Shown here in pieces: positions 1 to 14,500 of a DNA stretch of 64,000 bases (positions within the stretch are counted from its first letter, which is position 1; every line of letters starts with the position of its first letter). The stretch lies in contig PTFA01000158.1 in assembly GCA_003342895.1 (NCBI GenBank), positions 1,444,026 to 1,508,025 of the forward strand. The letters are read 5' to 3'. The notes beneath the pieces are model-generated. The model was given only the letters and a program-made list of their open reading frames with translations, was not told where the DNA came from and did not search any database. The position numbers were made by a program, and so were the translations under genes. This DNA is from Casuarius casuarius (lineage: Eukaryota; Chordata; Aves; Casuariiformes; Casuariidae).

Positions 1-3000
1 TTTTTACATATTTCATCAGTTCTTGATGTTTCCTTATTGGCTATTATTTTCTATCATGTGTTCATCACGATGTTTTAAAACTCTTTAGCTATGTTATATT
101 TTAAGTATGCATTCACAAAGTGGCAATCTAGGGTCTTCAAGTATGTTGACACTTTACTCTGTTGGTTCCTTAATTTAGATGAATTGGATTGCAAATGTTC
201 TGTCTCTTTGTGAATTGCACAAACATGACATGGTGATCTGTTAGGAAAATCACGGGGATTCCGATCCACAGTGTGATCCGGTGAGGACATAACAGTAAGC
301 TTAGAATGGAAGAAAACTATTATTCCAAGAGCAATGAGGTAACAGGTTTTGCCAGCTTAAATTCAGTCTGTTGTTCAGTTCTTAGTGTTATTTAATGTAG
401 ATTTGTCTTTGCTTCAAGTCTTGCTATAAAATTCCTCTCAGTTATAGTATGAATTCCTTTGAACATTTTGTCCTGTGTATCTGTGTATTCTGCACCACTG
501 TCTGTGTTTATACTGTATCATTAATTTTCTTGTGAGAGTGCAGTAAAGATGCATCTATTACCCTGAAATAATTTGAAAATAGGATATTTATTGCTCGCAT
601 TTATTTTAGAACACCAAGGCAGAAACATTTCAGATCGATTCTCTCAATTTTCTACTCATCCAATGCTGAGCTGCTTTTGCAGTAATTTCTCTGTATTATT
701 TGTAGATATGAAATACTACAGTCTATTGTGCTGATCAGATTCAAAGGAGTTTCTAATCATTTTTTCTTCCCAAGGGAAACTGAAATCCATAGTTATTCTC
801 CACTGGTGAATTTTCATAAAAGCACTTGCCTTGAAAGTTTTTATATAATAGTCTATTATAGTAAATAGTTTTACTGCCGAGGAAAGAGAAGCAGTAAAGT
901 TATTCAAAGCTCACAACGGCACACTTTTTTTCTTCCTTCAGAACAGCAGAGTAGGAAGTATTATTTATTCCCTTTTATAACAATTAAGGAATCAGTCAAC
1001 ACCCAAAGAACAAAATAATCTTTTAATAGGTGTATATTACTCTAGCTCATAAATAGTTGTTATTAATACACAGCAGGGATATCTGTCCTTTGCAATTATG
1101 TTCTTTCTTGAGATATATGCACTCCAAGAGTGTTTCATTTAACTTCCTATGATGGGATGTTTTTCCTGCTGTACAATATGCAATCATGAACTGAGCCAGA
1201 AGAACAAAAGAAAACAAATCTTCAGGTCAAGTTTACAAGAACTTGCAGGTGTGTATGTGAATCTGAAAACAATATATATTTTTGCATCCACACGTATTCT
1301 GTATAAGTTACTGTACTGTGGGATTTCAGTTCTAGATGCAATCTTTCTGGATTGTCTTGTAAAAAATCCTTCCTCTTTTTCCAGATGTAAATATTTCAGA
1401 CATTACTTATGAATGTGACCAACTGCTGGGATCGATCTTTGAATGTCCCAGTTTTTGCTCATCCTTTGACTGGAACAGACGGACAATAATTCTTAGTCGA
1501 CAGGTTACCACCGAATTGTCTTGATATATATTCATTTACATTGTTTTGGTAATGGAAAAGGAAGCAATAGTGTCTGTTTTCTGATAATACACATTAGGTA
1601 GGGTCTGTTGGGTGAGGTCTGATGACAGAAAGAACAAAGAAATGATTCCCCACAGACTGTGATTTTGGATCATCTGCACACTATAAAGACAATGTGATAT
1701 TCAGTTTGCAAGACATTAGAAGCGGTGTGGTCCACTGATAATTGCTCTGCCTACATAAGACCATGTCTTAAGCTTGTTGAAGTCAATTGGAAATCTGTGA
1801 GGGTAACCTTTCTGTCATTGCTATTTAACATCATTCTGTCATATACATACATTGAAGATTGTTGAACTCCAGTAAATGAGTTCAAGTATACCATTTTTGA
1901 AATGTATGAGACCAGCTGTGAATATAGAAAATTATCGTCAATTGTGAAAAATTTCTTGACATCTTTCATAACAAAGGCATCACTGAATTATTTTGGCACA
2001 GTACCAACTGATATTTTTCAACTCTCAGCAGTGCTTCAGATGGATAGAGAGGAAAAAGAATTGAGACAGTCACTGAATTACTGGAGTTTTACAACTCTAG
2101 CAACAACAGTTTATTTCATAATTTCTTTAACTAAAAATTAAACACTTGTGAAAAAATGTGTCCACAGTTGGCTTCCTGGCTCTGACTTTTTCATTTACAA
2201 TATGAAAGGGAGGGATATTCTGAAAGCAAATTTTGTTTATATGAACAGAGTATCCTGTCTGAAAGAATGACATGTCCACATCTTGTAATTTTTCTCTAAA
2301 GACCTGCATTTTACCTCTACAGTAAATTCTCGATCAACAACCAGTATTACCTTGCAAATTTGCATCACCATTAGACCTTTTACCATATGGAGGCAACTTC
2401 TTTCTCACCTGTGAAGAATCAAAACTGTTGAGGGCTCTATCTCAAGTTCTTATAATCTTTCGTAAAGTCTGATGAATCATAAACAGATGCCCTGTGTCTT
2501 TCGAACTGCCATCTGTTGTAACTGTCTGGAAGATGTTTGGATATTTCTGTCAAAGTGTTTAAACTCTTTTCTGAAAAGTCTTTTCTTCAGATAGCAAGCG
2601 TTCAAGAGGAGCCCTGGAAAGATAGCAGCTGGTTTTGCAAGCATAACTGGGCTCTGCTTTAGATAATTTTCTTGTAGTCTTTTCGGATTAGAAGCTGGTT
2701 GTCATTCTCATTCATCCAGAAAGTTTTAGGAACTATCCAGGTGACATAATTAGGATTTCTTCACAGCCATCTTCTGCTGCTGGATTCACTACAGTTGAAA
2801 CAGATGGAGTCATAATAGTTCTCTGAGTCATTCTTAAGCTGGTACAATATCAATGTTGAATGTTTGTATATGTTTCATGTGTTTTTTCATCTAGGGGTCA
2901 TGGCTTTTGAGTCTCAAGAGCTCTCGTGTTAGCCTCTACAGTGAGTTTCATAAACATTGTAGGTAGGCACTTTATGTGAATAATATGCCTATTAATTATG

Positions 3001-6000
3001 TGAATACCGCCATTCACATTATTTCAATTTTTAAAAGAAGACCTTATAGGAGTCACTGACTTTTTAATTTGCAGAAACAGGAACATAACTGTAATACATA
3101 TCTGAGATATTTTTGAAGACTTGGTGCTTCCTGTATCTCCTCTTGGTTCCTATGAAGCATCTCACCATGACAGCATTCTTACCCCACCCAGACTTTGAGC
3201 TATCAGGATTAAGTTGAACTTCTGTTGCTGTTTTCCCTGCTACACAGGGAATCTGATTTCTGCAGTCTCCACTCTTTTTCCTTTCTCTGCTTGAACACCC
3301 TAAATTAAATGCCAGAAAAAGACAAATTACACTAGTGCCTTAATTGTGAGTGAGATCACTTGTCATAAAAATTGCCAGCGCCTTCAGAAAATTAGTTAGT
3401 GATGAAAGAAATCACATCTTAACTGCTGCTTAAAACCTTATCCTCAGCTTTGAAATAACAGATGCTCTGAATGCCATAGATCCTCTGTTCTTTTAATCAT
3501 TCACCAAATAACTGCCCTGTGGTCCAGTGACTTTGCAGAGCTGCCTATTTCGTTTGCTGGCCCTAGGGAGTTACAGGTTATCACGTCCAAAGAGCATAGA
3601 TTGGTGCCATTCCCTTACACCAAGAGCTAACTCATCACCACCCAGGGAAATGTTGCTAGTTTACATTAGGGAGTTATGCCTCAGGGAGTCAAAACTCTCT
3701 TTCCTTTTTCTTTCCAGCTCAGTGCATAACTCTGCAGCACAGTATCTACTTTCCTCCATACTGGTTTTGATTTTAAGCCTGTATTTACATAGAACAGAGA
3801 AAATTTCTGTGGCATATGCTGATAGCCAAAACTAGAAGACTTTTAACATGACAACCTAATGTGTAATCTGTAATTTTCCATGTGTCTATATATCTGTCAG
3901 TCTATCCACTCAGCTATCCATCCATCCTTCTGTGATGATGGAAACAAGTGCATACAACTCCAAAAAAAAAAAAAAAAGAAAAAGAGTCTTTCCTCTCTTT
4001 CTGGAACATTATTGCATTTGAATATGTTTCTGACAGATCATAGTTCAGAACAGCTCAGGATATTTCATATTGTAATACAATAGATAGAAAATGTTATCTT
4101 TGAACTATTATTCAAACATATATTTAATCATATAGTTATTGTGAAGGGAAGTCTTTGTAACATATTTGAAATAATAGGAGTAAAGGGAAAAGTGAAGATA
4201 TGGATGTATGAAGCAGAGATAAGACCAGAAAATGAAAAAGAAGAAGAGAATGTGAAGAAAAAAGACATTAGGAAGGAATAAATCATGAAAACTGGAAAGA
4301 ACATCTTCTGAAATTCTGTAGCATTTCTTCCTCTTATTCATACTGTTCTTTTATCCAGGTAAATCAGTTATTCCAGGACTGAAGTCAATTTGCTATTCCA
4401 CAGACAAAATGTAGTCTTTCAGTTTAAATAACTTTGATTGTTTTTGTTTAAAGGAAATAACAGCACAGAGAAGAAAGATAAGCATCTACAAGAAATCACA
4501 ATTATGCATTTTTCATTCTGTGACCTCCTCCGTGATCCCTCCTTCACAGAAGAGTGGCAGATGCCTGGAAATGTAAAAGGTCACTAGAAAGAAAATCAAA
4601 AAAACTAATTATAGCTCCTTGACAGCAGCTTATGAAAAGAGCTGCTTCTCACTCTGTAGACTCAGAACAATGAAGAGAATGAAAGGTATGTGTTGACAGA
4701 GATGTACATCCTTCGAACAGGAACCAAGCTAGTACAGCCAGTAGAAATGGTCCTGAAGAAGTGACTGGAAGCAAGGAAGAGCAGAATTGCTATTTTTGAT
4801 CCTTACCAACCTAATCATTGCTCTGCTTTCCTTAATTATTGCTAAGCAGAGGAAAGGTTTTACCAAGAGCCCAGATTCTTCCTCACTCAGGGGGACCTAA
4901 AAGAGGGTGAGACATGTTCTTAGTCTGTGAGCAGCAGAGAGCTGCTGTTATTGAGCCTAAGGTACTGCTTTTGCAAACCTCAGTAAAGTTAAGACAAGGG
5001 ACTAAACTTGTGACAACCACTCTGATTTACTGGGGATGTTGCAATAGCCTTTAGCCCTCCAAATTTAATATTATTGACACACCATATCAGTATTAACTGT
5101 ATTCTCACTGTCAGCCTGTGGCATACATAAGCAGATGTGAGAGCCGTTGTTTCGTCAGAGGAAAAACAGGCTGTAAGGGAATAATTAGTCATAAGTAGGG
5201 TTTCATGGTGACTACACCTATGTTTTCACTCATTTACTAAAGAAAGAAATAAAATGAATGTCCCATCTGCAGGTCAAACAGCTCAACGCTTTTCGTAACC
5301 CTCCTGGCACTTTCTTGCCTGACTTGCAGCAGTGCGATGACATCTTCTGTTTCTGAGGCACAAAAATGTCAAGGTTGATTGTAACCCTTCTGCCAGGTGG
5401 GTTCAAAGTTTATTGGCAGTGATGACCAGCACATGTTAACAAAAACATCCTACCAGTCCTTGCTACAGTTTCATCAGTATCTAGAGAACTGTTAAAAACA
5501 ACAGGAGGAAAGACTTTTTTTCTATCAGTTTCAATGTTGTCATGAACATCCTGAGAGACGTGAGGGGACAGGAGACAAAGAGTCGTTTTAACTTTCAATA
5601 TAAATACAGTTGGCATTGTGTCCAAGTGGTTTCTAAAGCTTTGAGAAGATTAATAAGTGTTTAATACCTATTCATTTCTTCCTCTAAAATGCTATGTTGA
5701 TAAGCTTTTTAGATTAGTAGATAGTGTAAAGGACTTCAAAGGCTTACGCAGGCATTCCCAGCAGGCTTCCCAAGTACAGCTGGGAGTCAAACTAATTGGC
5801 AGTCTGCAATGAGGCAATTAGCCACAGGATGAATTAAAATGGAGACAGAGACCTGACATTATGTATGCATCATTACTTGACTATGTGACTTTGCTTTGTG
5901 TGAGTGAAACTGCTATCAGAGTATTAAGATAATTTTAATACACAAATAATGAAAATTCATCTGAAGTGAAAAGGGGGCTGAACATCTTTCTGTAGGCAAA

Positions 6001-7002
6001 GCTGGCAATCTAAGTAAGGTGAAAGCTCTATTTTTTAAAAAGTATATTTGCACTGAAAACTTTATACTTGGCAAGCTACACTCATACTAAAGAAAAGAAC
6101 TGAGGGAGGTCCTGATCTCTGTTGCATTAGTAAAATGCAAAATAACTCCATTCACTTCAGTGATATTTTTCTGGTTTTCTTCTGAGATTAGAATCTAACC
6201 CATCCCCATTATAATCGCATCATAGTCATATACAAAGAGTGCTAAATCACTTTTTCTAGGGTAGATACTGGCAGTAAGATAACAGGATTGCTTCTTTCTT
6301 CTTTTCTTCCTCTGAGATCACAGGAGCTGCTGCAAACATTCAAAGAGTAACATTCTTTTATAAATGTATAAATGTAGTGGTGCCATTCAGTGTGACAGAT
6401 TAAAGGATATGAAAATGTCATAAAACTGAAAACATTTTCATGTTATTGTCAGCAATGTTCATTCATCGCGATTGTTCCCAGGTCTTTGGGGAATTGCACA
6501 GCAGTCATCTGGAATAGGAACAATCACAGCACTCACTGCCCAGAGGCTGGACGGCAGAGTGATTGGGCTCGTTACTCTGAACCATGCAGATTCAGCAGAA
6601 CAAACCATCCCCAGGAAACAGAATATTGACTTGAGACAATTGTAAAGACTCAAATGAAAAGCTTTCTTCTAAGACTGACCACAGAGCTTTTGTAAGAAAT
6701 AAGGAAACGTCACTGCCATTCAAGCTGCTTCCATGGCCTCCAATTGCTTTGGCTTTTTGGGGATGATGTTACAGTTTATTATTAGATTTTTGCATTTTCC
6801 AAACAAGGAGGTTTACATTTCACTGGTAGGTGAGGTGCTGCTTGTGTTCGGCATGTGGAGGAGAGGGAAAGAAGGATGTAATAGCCCAGTGAGACAGAAC
6901 AACTTTCTCAGCTGGATTTGGAAAGACAGTAAGCAATGATAAACTAAGTAGATCATTCTAAATTCAAACATCCTGGCAGAATTTGCCAGGAATTTTTTTT
7001 AA

Positions 7003-7009
7003 ATATATA

Positions 7010-7043
<34 letters not shown>
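7003..7043. repeat. (TA)n microsatellite
   Basis: About 40 bp of nearly pure TA dinucleotides. A small inverted repeat, CCTGGCA-gaatt-TGCCAGG, lies just upstream at 6972-6990. Confidence 0.95.
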
Positions 7044-7873
7044 TCCATATTGTCTGAGAATCTGAGCTGCCTAAACTGTTCATATATGATATTATAAAGA
7101 TCTGGAATGGAAGTCCATTAAGTCACCTGCCTACGTTTATGGGTTGATATCTACCTTTAAACATTTATTTGCGAAATGTAGGATGCTACTATTTTGCCTG
7201 AAGTCATACAACTAAGAATAGACTTTTCGTTTACTGTAAAGATGAGGATTTTCTTCAGAAAGTGAGAGGCCTGGTTTCAAGTTTCTCCTCAGCCCAAGAG
7301 CTCCAGACTCATATCCACCACTTACCAGGAGATGACTGGAAGTCCAAGGCTATGTACAAGTTTTCCTCAGGAGGTCAGAGGAAGGAGACATCATTGAAGC
7401 TTTAAGTAAAAAGGCTGTAAAAAGAGTCCAATAAATACAATGAAATATGAGTTGATAAGTTTATACACCACTTTATGATGGCAAGTGATATTGTGAGTCT
7501 GTTGTAACTAGGAATTAGATTTTCTGGGTACTATTTTGCACCTAGTTTGGAATTGCGCTTAAGTGGCCACTGCATTCTGAAATCAAAGTGACATCATCCT
7601 AAAATATATATTCTTCTCATGAAGTCTCTCTGTACATTTCTGAATTAATTACCTTTGTTTCAAAGCAGAATGCCTGCACAGAGCTGTACATAGATAGCCA
7701 TGTTGGTTGCTTTCCGCCTTGTGTTGTTAATATCCTCATTGCATTTTCCCACCCACCTTTCCACCCTGAAATGAATTTCATCCTTTTAGCAGGATTGCTA
7801 GGGATAACTGGGAAAATCAGGCAGAGTATTGGCAGAGCCTTGTTGCTAAGAATAGGAAGTCATTCTTTCTAGA

Positions 7874-7924
7874 TTTTTTTATTTTTGTTTTTTGGGGGTT
7901 TTTTTGGTTTTTTTTTTGGTTTGG
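7874..7924. repeat. T/G-rich low-complexity tract
   Basis: About 50 bp of T runs broken only by short G groups and a single A. No coding or element signature is seen. Confidence 0.9.
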
Positions 7925-8822
7925 TAGGAAGAGCCTATTCCCTATCCCATGGGTGAGCTAAACTTGTCTAAAACAGAACGATTCAGGAGGAACTCTATGC
8001 TGGGAAATCTGATGTAGCTTTATTCCCTCTTAGTGTCTTTTTTCCCATAATAGTAGTGAAGACAATATCTTACAACGGAAGGTCATTTGAAAGATCCCGT
8101 CCATCTCTATGTTCTCTGTGAACCCCTACTGTGATTCATGACTCAGCTGGGTTATTTGAATATAATATAGTCTACTGCAAAAAGAGTGCTGAAAAGGCAG
8201 AAAAGATGAAGAAGATAATACTAGCTCACAGCAAAATGACATATCTTTCCTGAAACAGAAAGTAGTGTCATTCACAAAGGAAAAAATTAGTTTAAAATTA
8301 CAGTACTCTTACATATAAATTACTCTGGAAGCATTAAAAATTCTTTCTAGCAGTGTATGGCTTCAAATTAAAACCATGTGTCTCTCTTGTTTGCTGTTTG
8401 AATTTTGGACATGATCGTGTAGAGTGAAAGTTAAATAATTTTGCAGAAAAGCCTATGATAAAATAAAAGAAGTAGCAGACAAGCATCATTCTAATGAAAC
8501 TAAATTGTGGCCATTACTATAGCTCTGAGGTATTTGCCATTTAAGTCCTCCAGCTTTGTCATTAATCACCCAAGTAAGACATCAGCACTGTCACCTCATT
8601 GGCCTTTCTGTAGCAGCTCAAGGGCTCTGATTCTCCAAGCTCAGGCAGTTTTTGACTGGTAAAGGAAAATAACACTTTGAAACTTTTGTGCTTTTGCTCA
8701 CATTATCAGATCTTCACAACGCTAAAGGCAATTGCTATCCAGAATTTTCAGTGTGATGGGATGGTGAAGCGTGACATAGATAGCTAAGTTCCTTACTCAA
8801 CATGTAATCTCTAATGCCCCCA

Positions 8823-8858
8823 TACAAGTGTGTTTTTTATTACAAGTGTGTTTTTTAT
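8823..8858. repeat. Perfect 18-bp tandem duplication
   Basis: TACAAGTGTGTTTTTTAT occurs twice back to back (8823-8840 and 8841-8858) without a mismatch, suggesting a recent slippage duplication. Confidence 0.95.
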
Positions 8859-9665
8859 AACAGTGAATTGGGCATTTCTAGATCTAAATTACCAGTGCAA
8901 TGTTTGTATCATCAGCACACGTTACTATCCAAGTCAAACCACTTCATCAGTCAGATCACTTCCCATTACGTTTGTAACTGCCTTTATTAAAAGGGCAAAT
9001 ATACTATTTTCTTTGTGCCTCTGAAAATATTTTATTGCATTCTGAATGCAGATATGCCATATGTGGTGTGGTACACATTAAAGGTTCCGGTAGTAGATTA
9101 ACTTCTGTTACACTTCCTCATTTAGCTTTTTAAATATTTGTTTGGTTGTTTGTTTCTGCAGTGAACAGGATTTAAAATGATATAAAATCAATAATGAAGC
9201 AATAACGTGCTCCCCTGTGCAGTGTTCTTACTGCATTTAATTGTCACAATGGAGCAGTTTATGGCAAGTATTCTCAGATGTGTGAAAGTTTACTGTTATT
9301 GTGCTGCAGATGTTTCTAGGTAACCTTTGATAAGAATGGGAAATATAGATCTTTGAGATTGCTGCTTCTGCTTTATGACGGTATTTTATAGAAATCTATA
9401 GGCATGAGAATGACACAAAATAATGGCGACATTATTGCTTGAGAGCTTGCGCCATTAATATGTCTCAATGGGAGTCCGATAAACCACACGGTAACGGTGC
9501 AGCTTGGTGTGAGAATCAAGTCTGGCTTCTGCAAGCATGGAGACCTGTGGAAAATCAGCAGAGAAAATGTACAGGCAAGGCTGGAGGAAGGAATACTGAA
9601 GCTATTCAGAGACAGGGTAAGAAAATGCCTTACTAGAATAATGTTTTATTCTAATATTTATAGCA

Positions 9666-9754
9666 GTATATATATATGTGTGTGTGTGTACATATATATG
9701 TATGTACATACACATATGCATGCGCGCACACACACACACACACACATACACATG
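9666..9754. repeat. 89-bp alternating purine/pyrimidine microsatellite (TA/TG/CA/CG)
   Basis: Every position alternates pyrimidine and purine without a break over 89 bp. The tract moves from TA and TG repeats through mixed TATG/CATA and GCGCGC to CA repeats. The TG-rich left and CA-rich right halves can pair, so the tract can form both Z-DNA and a hairpin. Confidence 0.95.
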
Positions 9755-11310
9755 ATGTATACATGCTCTAAATACTTTCCAAATATGATGCCCTTGCCAG
9801 TAAGGGCATGAATATAAATCCAACTCCGGGAACAACCAGGTGAAAATTGTGCAACAGAACACTCATCTCGTTATTTCTATTGTAGTTTGGTCTGAATTCT
9901 TAATAATAACAGTGTAACCTGTCTGAAGTCCCCAAAAGTCACTAGTCCTGAGGTGGCTCATAATGAGTGAGATGTCAACTGAGGAGACCTGCAAGTGAAG
10001 CTTTCTGGGTAGACAATTGTAGGAGAGCTGTAAAGTGTTTAGATCTGCCGGACTTCTCCCTTCATGCATTTTTTCCTATGGCATCACTGTAGAAATGGTT
10101 GTGTCTCCTGCGCATGTTACAGGTCCTTGCTTGCCCTCTTTGCTGTATCATTACTCAATATCACTACCAACATTGAGTCCAGGATGGCTTTCTGGGAGGA
10201 GGTGCAATAGTCTGAACCCCGGCCCAAGGATCTTCAGTACAAAAGATCGTAATCTTGGAGAAGGGGTCTGTGTACTTTTTCCCAGAAAAAGGATAGAAGG
10301 AAAATGGAATATTAACAACTAAAATATTGATAACCAGGGAGTAATTCAGATGTCTAAACATTGGCTTCTAATGCCCTGATTTTTACAGTTAGAGTAGTCT
10401 TCTGGGAAACGGGAAAGAATGGCTTGATCTTCTTTAGTGTTAGAGGGATTGGAACATGGGCTTCTTATGTTCATTGCATGCTAATCTCCTGGTAGAAGTC
10501 AGAGCTGGATCCAGCCATCTGTCCCTTTACTTCCCTGGATTTTATTTTACGTGCCATAAAAAAAGAATCACCACCAGAAAGTCAGGGCAATTTATTATGA
10601 CATTTCTAAAATACTTTTTCTACTTATTTCAGCTGTAACTGTTGAGTGAATTTGACCTGTATTTGAGAAATGTTCTGATTGTCCCCAAAATGTGGAGGTT
10701 TAATATATGTTTCAAATAAATGGTTAATTCTCTGGATCTGCAGAAGGAAATGACCACCTGAGTAACCTACATCCTTCATCTGGGGGTGTTTTCCTGTAAA
10801 AATGAAGTCCATGACAAATTCATGTTTTGGATGCATTCCCTTTTGAGCTGGAGAATCCCAACAATAAAAGCCCATTTAACTTTAACTACTTTAACTTTTT
10901 TCATCTTACAGGACATTGCCTAGACTGATAGCAGTTTTCAGTGGATCTAAACAGCAGAGAGAGATATCCTTAATTGTTTTCACTGCATGGTATTTTGAAT
11001 CAAGATGAGGTGCACATTTTCTCCATGACTAGAGAGAACTTTGCTTTCAAAATTCTGTCTCCATGAAATGACATCTACATTTCTGTTCCTAATTTGCTTC
11101 TGGAGAGTGGAGTTCAATTTAATATCTGCATCAATTACAAAGATGTGCTAGCATCTCTGTGGAGTAATTCAGGACACGGCCCCAGAACGCATCCTAAACG
11201 GTCTTAAAGGAGGTAACAAATAAGATGCAGACCCTTCTCCCTGGTGCTCAATGAAGGACAAAGAGCAACAGATACAAATTGCAACCTAGGAAATTCCAGC
11301 TGGACAGAAC

Positions 11311-11396
11311 GGAAGGAAAGAAGGGAGGAAGGAGAAAGGAAGAAAGAAAATGAAAGAAAGAAGAAAGAGAGGGAAGGAGGGAGAGAGGGATGGAGG
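11311..11396 (+). repeat. Purine-rich GGAA/GAAA tract
   Basis: About 86 bp contain only two pyrimidines (T at 11351 and 11391). Long homopurine tracts of this type can form triplex (H-DNA). It abuts the 5' side of a CR1 fragment. The opposing short open frames here are artefacts of this composition. Confidence 0.93.
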
Positions 11397-11553
11397 CTGG
11401 GGAACTGTTATCCTTGGACATTTTTAAAATTTGACTGGAACAGGCCTTGAGCATTCTCCTCCAACTTTGAAATTACACCTGCTTTGAGGAGGTGGCTGGA
11501 CTAAGTGGGATCCAGAGGTCCCTTCACACTTAAATTATTCCATGGTTCTGTGT
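11396..11553 (+). mobile_element. CR1 3'-end fragment
   Basis: The fragment contains diverged CR1 landmarks: 'gactggaacaggcc', 'gaggaggtggctggactaagtgg', 'ccagaggtcccttcacac' and a terminal 'attccatggttctgtg' corresponding to the CR1 3' repeat. It is preceded directly by a long purine tract. Confidence 0.75.
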
Positions 11554-14500
11554 ATTTGAATGGGGATCTGAACCTTAACACAATAAAAATGTTTGCTTTG
11601 GTCAGCGTTGGCCCTATTGTTTTCCTGTTATGGTTCCCTTCAGGATTTTATAGGCACCTATAGATCTTCTAGTTTGAGATCTCTGTGCGTGCTTTCCAAA
11701 CTTGCACAGTACTGTCATACAGAAAATTATTACCAAACAACACTGTTTTGTTCACTTGTTAAAGGGTCGTCAACAAAAATTGTAGCTGTAATCATGATAA
11801 TATTCAATTACTTTTTTGCAATACTATCCAAACTGAAAAACTGTGAAAAGTTTTATGCATACAGTTGCAATCACAAATTTGAATGTACAGGATGACTGAA
11901 AAAGGGATTGAATAAGGCTGTAGTAGGTAGGATCGAATTTTGGTTGACAGCAACTGTAGACATCCATTCCCACAGCACCTCAGGTTCATGACACTGAAAC
12001 ACTGCTATAACTCTTTCCTGCATTGTTTTGATTCTGCATGAACATACATTAACCAGCTAGTGCAAGTTTTTGCTTATCACCATTGTTTCACATTGCTCCT
12101 TTTGTTTAAGAGGGTGAAGCATGCTGCTTCATTTCTGTCACTTGAACATTTGCAGCAGCTACCTTTAGAAAGTTAACAACAATCAACCGTTACACATTGC
12201 TGTCTGATTTGCACAGCTTCAGCATTGACTGTTGTATTATCGCTGATGCCTGTTTGGGTTTTGTCTGCCCCAATTCTTGCTTATGTCACATGAAAGTTTC
12301 ACCCTTTACTGAATAGCATGCCTTCTTTTTTTCCTAAGGTCTCCAATATACTTAGATGATTTCCCATACATTCATAGCCATGGGCAAAAAAATAGATATT
12401 TTTAAATAGCAATTTCCCTAGCTTTCTTGCTTTGTAAATTGGCACATCCTATATTCAACATATGCAATGAATGCATTCCACGTATTCAACCTAGAATAAC
12501 ACTTCAGTATGTCTGGCCAAGGACTGTGACTTAGAAGTGGGAGCCCTGGCTGGGACTGACATTAATTAGATATGACAGCCACCCAACACTTAGGCTCAAT
12601 GCAGATCCTGCGGGTGTCAGGAGCTCAGCATGTTGCAGCGGGAGCTTCTGTCCTTGACAGCTGAGAGCAGTGAATACTAATCAAGTATGCTTGAAAAGGG
12701 GGTTGCAATATTCATTGCTTTAAAACTGATGGGAGAAGTAGCATCTCATTAAGAGTGGGACTCTTTAATTGTTTCTTGCATTTTTGATGTGATAAATAGG
12801 ACACTTCCCACAGCTCTGCAAAAACCCAGTATGGTAATGCAGGAGTGATAAATGTCTGGCTCTGGGAGCCTGTCATACATCCAGCTATGCAATACAGGCA
12901 AACTCAGCCAGATGTTAAAAACACTGTGCCCCAGTAGGAACCAAGGGCAGGCAATACCTTTAAAGGGGAACTTGGCCTAGACCTGAGAGGCCTGATTCAC
13001 CAAAGTGGGGATGTGATGTTTGGGGGCATCTTCACGTTAAGAACCTGCTCTGGGTCTTCATAAATTCCGTGAGTTTTAATCATGCATTCCAAAGTAAAAG
13101 TGTTTATGGCCACTGAGAATGGGGTTTGGAGGGAATGGGAAGAGGAAATGAATATCAGAAGGTATAAAGCCTGGAATCTTGATTTAGGAAAGCGCTCAAA
13201 TTAAAACACGTGCCCAAAGCCCTTGCCTGTACAGGATGTGTGGGATGAATCCATGCATTGCAAACCATGGCATAATGCTTAGTAAAGTGTGAAATTAATA
13301 AGGGAACATGACATTTAGCACTTGAAACAAGTGTTTTAATCACTTATTTCAAGCATTACTAGTGGCCTAGAGCATCTTGTTTTAGGTTGGAGTGTTTTTT
13401 TGCACCCTATACTCCTTTAGCTAGTTTCCTAACCTAGCCTAAGGAAAGCAAAAAGATGTTAAGGGATGACAGCAACACACCTTCTGCTATTAACATTGGC
13501 CAAAGCCTCTAATCTTGTGTTAACTATCCTGATAAGAGTAAATGAATGTGAAAAGACAAGATCAAATTGGAGATAGCACACAGGGTGTGAGTCTCTCATC
13601 TTCCTTCCAGTCTGCTAAGTCAACTTCATTTAATATTTAAAAGGGGGGCATGATATGTCATGTTTTCCATATGTGACTCCTAGTCTTATAACTTGAGAAA
13701 ACTGGGCCTTCAGTGCTGGATGCTGAGATGAGTCTTCTGACCTGTCACAGTGGAAAGTTGTAGCTTTCCAGAATGAGCCGCCATGAAGGGATTACAGTGC
13801 GTATTTACTAGTTATTTGTTTTTCCATGAAGTGATGCGTCATCAGGCAAATGGAGCCATGCTGTAAGAAAAGACTCCTCCTCCTCTGAGACAGGGAGTGG
13901 AAGGTCTGACTGATTAAGAATGGGACTGATTATGGTTAGGAGCAAGAGTAAGGTTGGGTATGAACTGACTTTCATTCCATACTAACTACTGATTTCTCTT
14001 GGGGAGGTCTATTCAAGAAATGGTTCTTCTTTGGCAATAGTGTTGAGGTAGTCTTCTCTTGCCTCTTACGTTTCTAATAATTTCCTTTTTTTTTTTCAAA
14101 ATTAGAGATTATTACAATGTTTCCACTTGAACTTTTTATTGTTATTTTTTTCTAATGTTTTTACAGGGAGTGACTTTTTTGTGAGAAATAATATATTATC
14201 AAGTATGGGTTACTTTTTATCATGAAGCAGAAATTCATTTTTGACAGAAACATTCTATATTGCTTCATATTTTAAGTCTGAGTTGAATGTTCTACACTGC
14301 AGAACACTGTTTCTTCATTTTTATTTTAAAATATTGCTAAAAGTACCACTCAGGGTCTCTGTTCTTTCTTGAGGTCCAACCCCACCTTTCCTCTCATCTG
14401 TTTAGCACAGTCGTCTCTGCTTTCTAATCCATCCATAATGCCAGTCTGACCTTCCCCTTGCCACTTGGTACAAAACACACCTTTTCTATAGTCTTTCTCT

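Larger units (their letters stand above)
1..11310. other. Intergenic DNA, left part
   Basis: AT-rich sequence downstream of RAB38 with only short open frames (up to 104 codons), none resembling a known protein. Apart from the simple repeats listed, I see no gene, RNA gene or identifiable transposon. Confidence 0.7.
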
